Shown here in pieces: positions 21,571 to 32,800 of a DNA stretch of 64,000 bases. Within the stretch, counting starts at the first letter, position 1, and each line of letters opens with the position of its first letter. The position numbers and the translations under genes were made by a program. Source of the DNA: Trichobilharzia regenti (taxonomy: Eukaryota > Platyhelminthes > Trematoda > Strigeidida > Schistosomatidae); NCBI GenBank assembly GCA_944472135.2, contig OX235270.1, forward strand, positions 122,713,842 to 122,777,841. Reading direction: 5' to 3'. Below the pieces are notes generated by a model. The model did no database searches, was not told the origin of the DNA, and saw only the letters and a program-made list of their open reading frames with translations.

Positions 21571-22404
21571 CAGATGCAGTATCACGATCGAATGTCTAGG
21601 TTGCATTGTATTTCATTGTTATCCTTATCAACACAACAGGTCTGCGTATGAGAATGTAATCTCTGTAGGATTCATAAAGGTGTGCTCACTGGACATTACT
21701 GAGACTGTGGATCAATTTCTAAGCTACACATTTGCAATACCTCATTTAACTTAGACGTATTTAGTGTGAAATTGATGAGAGAATGACGTCTCAACAGTAT
21801 GGGTGTTTCAGAGTTTATCTTGAAATTTGCGTGTAATCCTCTAATGCTGGACAACTTATGAGGTCTATTTATGCATACAGCGTCAATATAAAGACCAGCT
21901 GCGAACTACAAATACTTTTAATTGTATGAGAACTTTACTTAGTATTAATATAATCAGTGCATAGTAATATATAAAATTATCTTTTATAAATTCGTCTTGT
22001 GCTTCATATTTTACGTATATGGAGGTTGTGGAATGTGAAATCAGTGGAAATGTCAATCTGTCAAACTAGCGCTAATACCCTTCATCAAAATTTTCTCTTG
22101 TAAGCTAAGAAAATGTTTAATATGCTGTTCATTTCTACTTCTTCTGAACGTCTTCAGTGCGTCGCTATACTATGAGCTTTCGTAATATGTGAATTCTGAT
22201 TAATGCATGTTAAGCTTAGTAGAATGGAGATTTACTGTAGTATTATGAGACTGTTACTTTAATCATTGATAGGATTTCGCGTGTCTCTATACAAATAATA
22301 CATTGTAAAAACTAAGTAGTATTTAGCAAGTTGAATAATAATTTTGTTATGTTAGTTACGCTAAAGTCGCCTTATTTAGCCAATTGCACGTCTGTATACT
22401 GCTA
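21571..22404. other. Unassigned stretch
   Basis: AT-rich; may hold further decayed LINE sequence, but no motif can be read. Confidence 0.3.
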
Positions 22405-23488
22405 AACGGAAAGTATGTAGTACAGTTAATTTCACCTTTGCGCACAAATCTGACCTAAACAAACTGGTTAGCACTCACGAGGTGTGCAACATAGATGGCA
22501 CTGAAATTGAAACCAAGTCGGAAATTAAATATCTTGGTGTGAATCTATCTTCTGATTTTTCCTGGTCGTCTCATATCTTGATGATTTCTAAGAAAATATT
22601 CCATCTTACCAACTACATCAAGAAGTTAAGACATTCTGGTATAACCCAACCATTACTCCTACAATTCGTTAGCTCTCGCATTCTGCCTACCATTCTCTAT
22701 TGTTCCCCCTTAGTTTTTACAGGGCTAGCTACTGAAGAAAGACTATACCTTATTACACAGAATGTTAAAGGTTGTCAGCAGGGTAAGCAGTTTGCCACTT
22801 AGCCAGCTTGTTAATATTCTGGTTGACAGGCACATCGACTCATGTGAAAAATGGGCTAAATCCATTCTATCTAACTCACACCACCCTCTTCATTCACAAC
22901 TCTCCCCTTGTATCTCATCAGACAGGACCGGGAGCCTATATAGGAAACTGTATGCTCCCACTAGCAAGTACAAAAACTCAACTATACCCTACTTAGCTCG
23001 TGTTCTGTGCGATAAAGAAAGCATTAGGCGTGATACCTATAACATTAAATAGTCAGTAGAACAACTGGATCTTGTCTTTCAAACTCATATCATTTACAGG
23101 TACAACGTTTTCTCTCTATCTTTTTTCATTCTGTATTTATTTTTGTTATGTGCTGTTTTGTTTCTCTCTTCCTTACAAACTCTACTTAAAACATTCTTGT
23201 TCGTTCTTTCACACTCTGTATATCTCGACCATTTTGCTATCGCTTGCGCCAGTAAATATGCTAGTACCTACTTTTCTAACACCTTCAAACACTTTAATTT
23301 TGGCTTTGCTACCGACATGCTAATATGTTGTTGTCAAAACTGACTGAGATAACTTTAATCTATGTAGAACTTTATTTATTGTTAACGTACTAACTGGATG
23401 CAATATTGTAGGGAAAAAAATGCTGAGAGTTCCATTCTGTATCACAAGTACTGATTTGGAATAAAGCTATTATTTTATCTTATCTTAC
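22405..23488 (+). mobile_element. CR1-type LINE, 3' fragment with 3'UTR
   Basis: Two overlapping frames (22482-22802, 22762-23052) give the C-terminal part of a CR1-type RT: KYLGVNLSSDFSWSSHI, YIKKLRHSGI, FVSSRILPTILYCSP, then VVSRVSSLPLSQLVNILVD to a natural end near 23052. A frameshift near 22780 separates them. The sequence to about 23488, ending ggaataaagctattatttta, is the 3'UTR and tail region. Inactive. Confidence 0.8.
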
Positions 23489-23584
23489 AAGTAAATTAGG
23501 GTTGATAGCTACCTCATTAATCAGTTAGTACGCAGTGGCATCATCGAATAGACTGTCTACTTGGCGATGTGCTAAGAATCAATT

Positions 23585-24180
23585 TTGATTTATTTCTGTT
23601 ATGCTGTTTAATCATGTGGTGTCATCTAATATCCATCATTTCTATGATCAACAACTGCAGTGTTTGAATATCTACTTTGTTAAGTATGTCGATGATCTAA
23701 CTATTTCAGTGCCTTTCAACTCCCAGCTAGACAGTACTAAAATGAACAGCTTTCTATCAGGAATTAGCAAATGGTCTTCGTCTAACGTTCTTAAACTAAA
23801 TCCTTCCAAATGTCAGGCGGTTAATTTCAGTTTCCGATGTAAAAGGAAATTAAATGAAGCTGTTGATCCCCATTACTGTTGTATAATTGATGACAGTGAT
23901 ACAGAAATCAAGTCTGACGTTAGGTATCTTGAATTAATTCTTTCTTCTGGCCAATCTTGGTCTTCCCATTTCTTAGCGATTTCTAAAATAATATTTCGTC
24001 TGACTCTTCACATTAAGAAGTTAAGGTACTCAAGCATAACTCATCTCCTCCTCTTGCAGTTTGTCAGTTCGTGCATCTTACCTATGCTTGACCTGTTTTT
24101 CTTGCTTTAACCATGATGCGACCGTGTTTCGCAGATCTCATCACACAGCGTATCAGCCTTAAATGTATACCACATGCAGG
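23585..24180 (+). mobile_element. CR1-type LINE, RT-core fragment
   Basis: The 169-codon frame carries the catalytic box KYVDDLTISVP, then WSSSNVLKLNPSKCQAVNFS, YLELILSSGQSWSSHF and ILPM. It belongs to the same family as the neighbour at 22405 and overlaps it in the protein map, so this is a separate insertion. Both ends are truncated. Confidence 0.82.
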
Positions 24181-26691
24181 CAAAATGCTTATGAGCTAGG
24201 TATGCAAATCAAAGTAAACGTTTGTACGGTGCATTCATTGTTTGTAAGACTAACTATTATGTAAGAGCTATGATTTGACCAGTTATACAACGTTTAATAT
24301 ATTTCGACACAATTAACCTACGCTGCTTCCTTCTATGACGCATTACCTAAAGCTATGTAGTTACCTTAAAGTGGCTTCCGCCGAAGGTAATCTCTCAAAG
24401 CTACTACCTTACCGAGCAACTAAACGTTATCTTTGAATTTCAAAGTAAAAGCGGACATCCCGGGAACCTTCTTGGTAAAAGGATCGCCTCCTAGTCGAAA
24501 AAAATGAATATATCCTAATCTCCACGAAAACATTTAGAGGTATTCATCCTATTACCTCAAATGACTCACTATTTGCAGTCGCTTAAAAAGTAAGAATAAA
24601 TTTACCGAAGACAGTGCGCTTATGGCTTCTAGATATCATAATGTACCATGAGGGAAAACCTGTATCCATAGGGTTATAACAGTTACAAGCGCAATATTAA
24701 TCCGAAACATGACGACCACGATTCCCAATGACAGAAAATCCTACTTTGCTACCTAATCTTCTAATAGTATTTACAGATGTTTCGCCCAGAAAAAGAAAAT
24801 CAATGGTTTTAGGAAAATTTATTCAGTTTTCTTAAAGAACATGGGCGCCCGTATTTAAAGCCACGGAGAAATCACAAACATCCACAAAATAGGAATTTCA
24901 TTATTTGAAATGAAGCAAGCAATCTGTATTCAGCCAATATTTTCACCCCGAATAATAATCAGCTCCTCAGCTTGTTGTAGACCACAACCCGGAACGTTAT
25001 TCTCGCTAATTAAAGTCTTACCTTTATCTGGGATAGTTCGTACACTCACCAAAGCACCATATTATCCGCTTTTGAAGTGGTTTTGCGACACACTGAATGG
25101 CTGTTAACACTGGCTTTGCTACAGTTGCTCTTAGCTCATGTATTTGGATCTAGTACATTCGGCATTAATAAACATAGGCAACACTTGTAGGGGACTAATA
25201 TTAGAGTTCACTAACATTCCAAGTATAAAAGTAATAATCCAAGTCAGTGGAGTGTTAAATCACAATATATTACCAAAAATACAGTGACGAGTTATAGCAA
25301 CAAAAAGGATTACTTGTAGATAACGTCTAAGTCCTCGACTACAAATTAATTATATAATCCACGGGCACGTTAATTGTTCGGACTGCGTCTGCTGTAGCTG
25401 CTGTGTTCCGGTTGTAGAAATGTCTTCGGTTGAGAGTAGTAGGCTCCTACAATAAATCCGAAGTATACAACACGGTGTGAGTGGAGCAAGTAAGCAGAAG
25501 TGACCAGGGGGAAGACGAAGTCTCCAACAGCAGAGTGTATTTTTCAATTGTACACGGAAGTTATGTATATTTCAACGAGAAGCGATTTAAACAAAAATTA
25601 TGTACAATATCTCGAATTTATACAAGTAACCAAAAAGTGTACAATCACATTGTTACGTACTCAACACACTTACCATGTAGTGGTTTCTGATTGCTTTCAA
25701 GTTTCTTTCAGTTCCAAAACTACATACAGGAACAACACACTTCTCATGTGACTCGACCGTGTTTGATTTAGATTCTCTGACAATATATCTGATTCTTTAA
25801 CTGATAATATACACTGATGGTGTACTCAGCTTCCCGAAAAGCTTCAAAGCTTTTGCAACTTCATACCACGTTCTGAAATCTCCAGGTTTCATATGATCCT
25901 AGTAAATCTTGCCAATATCAAGTCTGATCGTATTCTCCTCACTAGACTGACTCGTAGATTGCTGCAAGCTGTAAACATGCATGTGAAAGACAGTGTTTTT
26001 TCCAGATTTCTACATACTACTTAATCAATTGAGCAAGAGACAATAACAGCAACCAGCAAATGGACCAAGACCAACATCTTTTGTCAGCTAAACACGTTCA
26101 CGTGCATATTCTCCAAAACTTCTACGGAGAACTACTTCAGTAATAACCGAAAAACGACTAAAACATTGCAACCAGGCATGAAACAACGTGTGAAACAATT
26201 GTAATGAAATGAATGCGCTGCCCTGGTGGTAAAAACTTCCGAAACATACGAAATTAGTCATTTTAACAGCAACGGAAACAAAAATGAGGTGAAAAGCAGC
26301 ATTTGCGAACAATGCGCATCAAGATGGGTTGTCAATAAATTCAGGATACAGGGGAAAACCGATATGCAAACGAACGGCTACGGAAATGTAATCCAACATG
26401 GCCGACTAATATGGACGAAAATGATCTTTGAGCGTCTCACTCCGTTAATGACCTTGAGCATGCTGGATAATTTCAGTCTTGATTCGGAATTTTATTTTAT
26501 AGCACTTAGTGTGTTTGATCGGTTCTTAAAGGTCACTTTTTGAAAGACCTTGTCTTTGGCTAACATACCTTAACCTCCCTAAAAATATAACTGGCATTGG
26601 GTATTCTTTATCTTAAAAATGTTTGCGAAATGTATATAGATACCGTGTTCGCTAGTTTGGAGTCACTGCATGCTGTAACCTTGGAGGCGAT
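24181..26691. other. No recognised gene; upstream region of the ABHD11-like gene
   Basis: Frames at 24910-25107, 25481-25751 and 26226-26543 show no family motif or splice context. A 65-bp stretch near 24598-24665 resembles 14562-14630. The promoter of the hydrolase gene presumably lies in the last few hundred bases, but no element can be named. Confidence 0.35.
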
Positions 26692-26840
26692 ATGACCAAT
26701 GCGCTACGTTTATCCAATCTGGTCGTGAGATGTTCGGATCCTACAGTTAATTCCAGTGTGTTAATCTGTCATGGATTACTGGGTCTAAACAGAATTGGAA
26801 AAGTGTTTCCCATACGTTAGCTCAAAAGAAGTGTGGAACT
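26692..26840 (+). CDS. ABHD11-like exon 1 (contains an apparent 1-nt deletion)
   Basis: Reads in one frame to HGLLG, then in the next frame KQNWKSVSHTLAQKKCGT up to the donor gt at 26841. In the uncorrected frame a TAG follows within 10 codons. Both parts match the family, so a single base is missing near 26781-26784. Confidence 0.75.
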
Positions 26841-29800
26841 GTAGGTTAATATTTTCTAACAGCTCATTCATAGGTCGTGGCTGTTGATTTACGCAATCAT
26901 GGAAATAGTCCACATTCCGACAGTATGAGCTATTTACATATGTCCAAGGACATATCCAAAGTTGTAGATGATCTTAAGCTTCAGCAGGTTTGCTTGTTGG
27001 GGCACAGTATGGGTGGCAAAGCTGTAATGTGTGCATCTCTAATGACGGTAGTTACTTATAAAAAAATATTTGTTAGCCAGAGAAATATGATAAATTAGTA
27101 GTACTTGACATTTCCCCCGTAACAAAACCTTCAGTACAATCCCTTTACCCGATCGTTGATTTATTGTCGTCTGTGAACCTGGAAGAAATAGGACGGAAAT
27201 GTGGTGGCAATTTAGCAGCTGTTCGAAGTTTCCTGATGGAAGATTGGAAGGAAGCGGTTCCTGTAAGTAGGTCGTTTTTAGAGAATTTATCAGATGAACA
27301 ATATTTTCCTAGGGTATTCGTAGAAGCATTCTGTTCGTGAGCTCATGGACAATATATGGTTTTTAACTAAATTGCAGTTGTAGGAAACTGGTTTTGGAAG
27401 GAAGCAACAACAACTGCACAAGGATGTATATTTATAGCTACCAGTTTAGATCTAGATCAAAATACGTTGTAGTTTTTATGAGGGACTTAACACAATCAGT
27501 TTTTTTGCCGGTCAATTGTGAATAAAAAAGGCTTTTAAATCAGTTAATTGACATTTGTACGTCTGTATTTCACCGAAGTCAGTGTTGAACAGAAAAATCC
27601 TGGTTTTGGTCTTCATGAGTTTTAGAGAGTAGCTGTATTAAGTGTACACGGGCGAAACAAGCATTTTATATTTTATGCATATCAGTGGACAGCCTAACAT
27701 TAAATGAGAAACTGTTAAACTGCATAAATGCTTCATGTATCTGGCGATGAAAATCACTACGATTTATCTGTAGATTGTCTGTACTTTTTTAGTAGGAAGA
27801 CACTAGTGTCTAGCACTCTCCTATTACTTAACGTTGATTAGATTTAGATTTTAGATTTATTGGTTGAGGATAGAATGCTTGGAGCCTATGTCAATCCTTT
27901 TCTAGTAGATTTCTGTGGTTGTTCATACCCTTCTTGAACGAATCAGTTGAGGTTTCAGACACCACTTCTTCTGGGAGTCGGTTCCAAGAGTTTATGACTC
28001 GATGTGAGAACCAGTACTCAACAGCAATATGATTTCTCCTTGGCTTTTGAACTTTCCTGCTATGTCCTCTAAGGTGTTCCGACCTGGTGGGAAGGAAAAG
28101 AGAGAATAGATCAGGTCCGTAGTCATCATGTAAAATTTTAAACATTGTGATTAATCTCCTCTCTGCCTACGGTATGACAGTGAGAAGAGATTTAAACTAT
28201 CTAGTCTTTCCTCGTATGATAAGTTAGCTATGCCGTGAACCATACGTGTTGCCTTCCTTTGAACACTTTCTAGAATGTGTGAATCCCCTTTTAGACAAGG
28301 ACTGGCGGCCTGGATGCAGTTTTCTAGTCTTGACCTAACCAGAGATGTATATAAGGAGGTGAACATATCTCTGGTAATTCTTGTAAAGGCTCTACAAATC
28401 GCCCGTAAGGACCTGAAACTGCGTGCAGCCACCGCGCGACAGTGTGCTGTAGTTTTTAAGTCGTGGCTAACTATGACACCTAATTCCAAGTGAGTCTGAA
28501 CTGATGGAAGTGTTATTTCCTCTAATTCGTAGGGGCTTGTGCTAGATTGTCCAATGTGCATGGTTGCACATTTTGCCACATTGATCGGGAGCATCCATTC
28601 AACAGACCACTCTGACAATTTGTTGAGGTCCTCTTGCAGCGTGAACGTATCACTGTTGCCCTTCAGCCCTCTCCAAATTTTTAAGTCATCTGCGTATAGG
28701 ACCATAGGGGAGTCGGTGAGCAGAGGTAACTCATTGATATACAGAATAAATAGGAGAGGTCCGAGTACTTACTGCTGTCCAGGAGGAGAGTTTTGAGTTG
28801 ATCCTAACCCTCTGCCTCCTATCTATGAGGAATTCCCTGAGCCAGTCTAGTAATCTGCCTTTGATACCAAGACTTTCCAATTTCATGAGTAGTCTTTTGT
28901 GAGGTACTTTATCAAAGGCTTTACTGAAGTCTATGAAGACGACGTCAACGGGTCTTCTGTTGTCCTTTGATTTGACCCAGCTTTCTCTTGCAGTCAGATT
29001 TGACAGGCATGAGAGGTTCCTCCGGAAGCCATGCTGTGCTCCAGATAACAAGCTGCTATTTTCCAGATTAGCCATGATGCTTTTCTTGATAATTCTTTCC
29101 AGTGTCTTGATTTAATTGCTGGTGAGACTGATAGGCCTGTAGTTTGAAGGGCTTTGTCTTGATACTCCTTTGTGAATGGGGGTTACTATGGCGTCTTTCC
29201 AATCACGCGGCAACACTTCATTTTGGAGAGATAGCTTGAAGATCGTGGTCAAGGGGCCGGCTATGTGGGCTGATAGCTCCTTGAGAAGCCTTGGATGAAG
29301 ATTGTCAGGACCCATTGATTTCCCTGCATCTAGTTTCATTAAGCAGTTGAGCACGATGCCTTGGTCGATGTCAACGGAATCTATCCCATGTTCTTCTGAT
29401 GCAGCCAGAGCTGATCCTATAGGCAGTGATGACTCCTGAGTGAAGACTTGGGAGAAGTAGTTTGCCATTGCTTGTGCTTTTCTTGATCTTCTTCGATTGT
29501 ATCTTTGTCAATAATCAGGTTTGGGACACCATTGGATGTTTTATTCCTGAAATTCAAGTGCGAGAAAATTTCCTTAGGTTGTGCCTTTGCATTTTGAGCC
29601 AGGTGTGTTTCGAACTTCACCCTTGATTGGCGGATTTCTGCGATAGCTTTATTTCTGGCAGTATTATATAATTCCCTGGTCTCAAAAGTCTCAAGTGTGG
29701 CAAACAGGTCGAAAACCTTCAACCTTCGAAGCATTGTTGGTGTGAAGCAAAATTAAGATGTGCCCTTTTGCTGTTAGAATACTAGGTTAAAGGGGGTGAA

Positions 29801-32800
29801 TTACTTCATTACTCACAAGAAGTGAGTAAAAGATGATAGCTGTGACTTTTATTGTAGTGTCTTTCGTATCTATTTTAAATTTGCTTTAGAATTTCTGAAA
29901 AAATTGGGTTGCCGTTAGGTTGTGTATATCTACGCTTCCGACGCAGCCGAGAATTAATAAGGTATTTGGACATTTTTGTGGTCGAAAACCGCTATGCCGA
30001 ACTTACTACAGAACTGTGGGGCGATGATATTTTACAGCATGAAATCTTCATCCAAAAGTTCTTCCCGTTGGATCGACAATATAATCATTGCATAAATATT
30101 TTTTAGCTTTAAATCATTTCATTCACGATCTCTATTTAGCTGGTAATCCTTATTCATGATTGTAGAATCGTCCTTGATTCTTTCAACTATTGTATCCATC
30201 AATTTAATCAATTATTCACGCTTTAGTTCTGATTACTCTTTATGTGGTTGCTATAATTATTTTGGGACCTGAGTTTTAGTCATTACTGAATTTTTGTTAA
30301 AATACTTTTATCAGTTTTTTAGTAAGCAAACGTAATGTATTTGAAAATATAAAACTTTCAGATAAGTCACTGAAGTCTCTCTTCTGTGAATATCTATTGT
30401 CCTAATAAAACCTTAGTTTGCTTTAAGGCTGTTAGTGGCTAATTGAAACTATATCAGCCCTCTAAATACATACTGTCACTGACCTTGGTCAACTGCTTTC
30501 AGTTAAGGAGTAATAGAAACCTCAAAGTCGCTAAAGGATAACTATAGATCTGTTCATGTTTCGAATTCTCTTATCTAATATACACCTCGATCCCCATCTT
30601 CCAAAGAATAGTCGTCCTCCGTGTATGTGTTAAGTAACTCTAAGTTATCTATTATTCACACAGTAATCCATCACTTAATATCGCTGAAACTCATTCTTTG
30701 ATTTGGTTTTACCATCTGTAAATCTAATTGGCCGCCGAAGGTCATGTGCCGGCGTGGCTGTTATCGTTCAACTTCCCCTGTTGTTTATACACAAGTACGA
30801 TTATTGTTATTGAGATTATCTCAAACGTCCTCATATTGGGACACTGCTACTGATGTAACAGATTATGATCATTAAACTTGAAAAGAAAGTCGTGGTCGTG
30901 ATAAGACTATGCTTTCACTTTCGGCCATCATGCATTACGTGAATTATGAACACATCAATTGCTAAAACTTACACAAGTAGTGACCTAGCAATCTCTCTAC
31001 TTTACTTATTCAATTTACATGTAACCGTGTAGTGCATTTGTTCTTCCTAGAGTTGTACTTTGAATTTTTTCTTTGATTGTTTCTACTGGCTTTTATGCCA
31101 GAGAAAAATCGTTTTCTAGTGTTTTACGTCTTATTATTTTATTTTGTAGGACTTCACAATGCGTGCCTTTCTCCTTACAAATCTCGAAGTTAAAGATAGA
31201 AAAGTATTTTGGAGAGTGAATCTTAATGCAATTAAAAATTGTTGGCAACAGATAAAAAGCTTCCCTGAAAAAGAATTGAGTGGTCGCGTGTTTGACCGTC
31301 CTACATTGGTCCTTGCTGCAAGCAAGGGAGACTACTTATCGTAAGATTTCTTAGAAGTAGTTATTTAACAAATAATTCCAAAGTAGCATAGATTGTTTGA
31401 ACATCATATTAGGAATATGTCGCTAAAGCATCGCTATGTTGTAGGATAAGTCTGTTTATTAGAAATAAATTACCCATGCATGTTGCGAAAAAATGCTTTT
31501 GATTATACCAATCATAGAAGTTTTTTGTTTATATATATGTAGGAAGATATTATCTACATATATCCTGGTTGAAAATTGAGCACCTAAATCAATGAGCCAC
31601 AGCTCGATTTTCAGTCTGTTTAACTACATATCAGAGAAACTTGACAAACAGTTGAAAAAAAATTCCATGTACCTGACTAATTATTTATATTAAGCCTCAC
31701 TAGAAACCAGACTAAATAAATATTTTTGAATGTATAAATACTGGCTCATAGAGGGCTAGAAATATAAATTTAGAAGCAAGTTTGTGTATGGAATAAAAGG
31801 ATCAGTATCGATCGGGGGCAATGCTTTCATTGTGAAGTTCAGTGTAGACAATTAAACTGAAAAGTTGATGAGTGAATTCGAGTAATTTTCAGGAGCAGTT
31901 TAATTTGCCCACAGCCACGCTCAACCTTCCGAGCATCCAACACCTCCCTGAATGGGATATAGATACAGGTCCTCCGTCACTAACTGAGGTTACTAAAGCT
32001 GTCACCAATCTGAAACTAGGCAAAGCAGCGGGACCTGATGGAATGACTCCAGAGGTATTTAAGTACGGTGGAGACAGCTTACTGTCCGTATTGACTGAGG
32101 TACTAGGCAGTGTCTGGGAATCAGAAGAAGTACCATCGGACTGGTGTAAGTCACTGATTATCCCCATATACAAGAAGGGAGACAAGTCTTCCTGTGATAA
32201 TCACAGAGGGATTAGCTTGACTAATATAGTATCTAAAGTCTTAGGCTCAATAATCATGCGTAGACTGAGTGGTGCTCGGGAAGCACAAACACGAGAGAGC
32301 CAGGCAGGCTTTAGACCAGGAAGAGGGTGTATTGATCATATCTTCACCCTCCGACAGATTCTAGAACATAGTCATTCCTACCGGCGTCCAACAGTCATTA
32401 TATTTCTTGACCTAAAGGCAGCATTCGACTCTGTCGATCGGGAAGTTCTCTGGAGATGCTTGGCTGTAAAGGGAATTCCAAGAAAATATATTGCACTGAT
32501 TAAGGCACTCTATTCGTACTCATACAGCCAGGTGAGGGCTTACGGCGAGCTGTCATCTGAACTGATGACGACCAGTGGTGTCCGTCAAGGATGTCCATTA
32601 TCTCCTTTTCTATTCAACTTCATCATAGATGTGTTAATGGACTTAACCCTAGGTAACTTCAGCGATTCAGGGATTGACTTGCTACCTGGGAATAATCTCG
32701 TTGACTTGGAATATGCAGACGATATAGTCCTTCTAGGCGAAGACGCTGACAAAATGCAGAGTCTTCTAAACACCTTGAACAGCAATCTACGAATGTTTGG

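Noticed and set aside
26226..26543. Upstream exon or separate gene before the hydrolase
   Set aside because: No motif or splice signal links it to the hydrolase frame; the ATG at 26692 already gives a family-like start.
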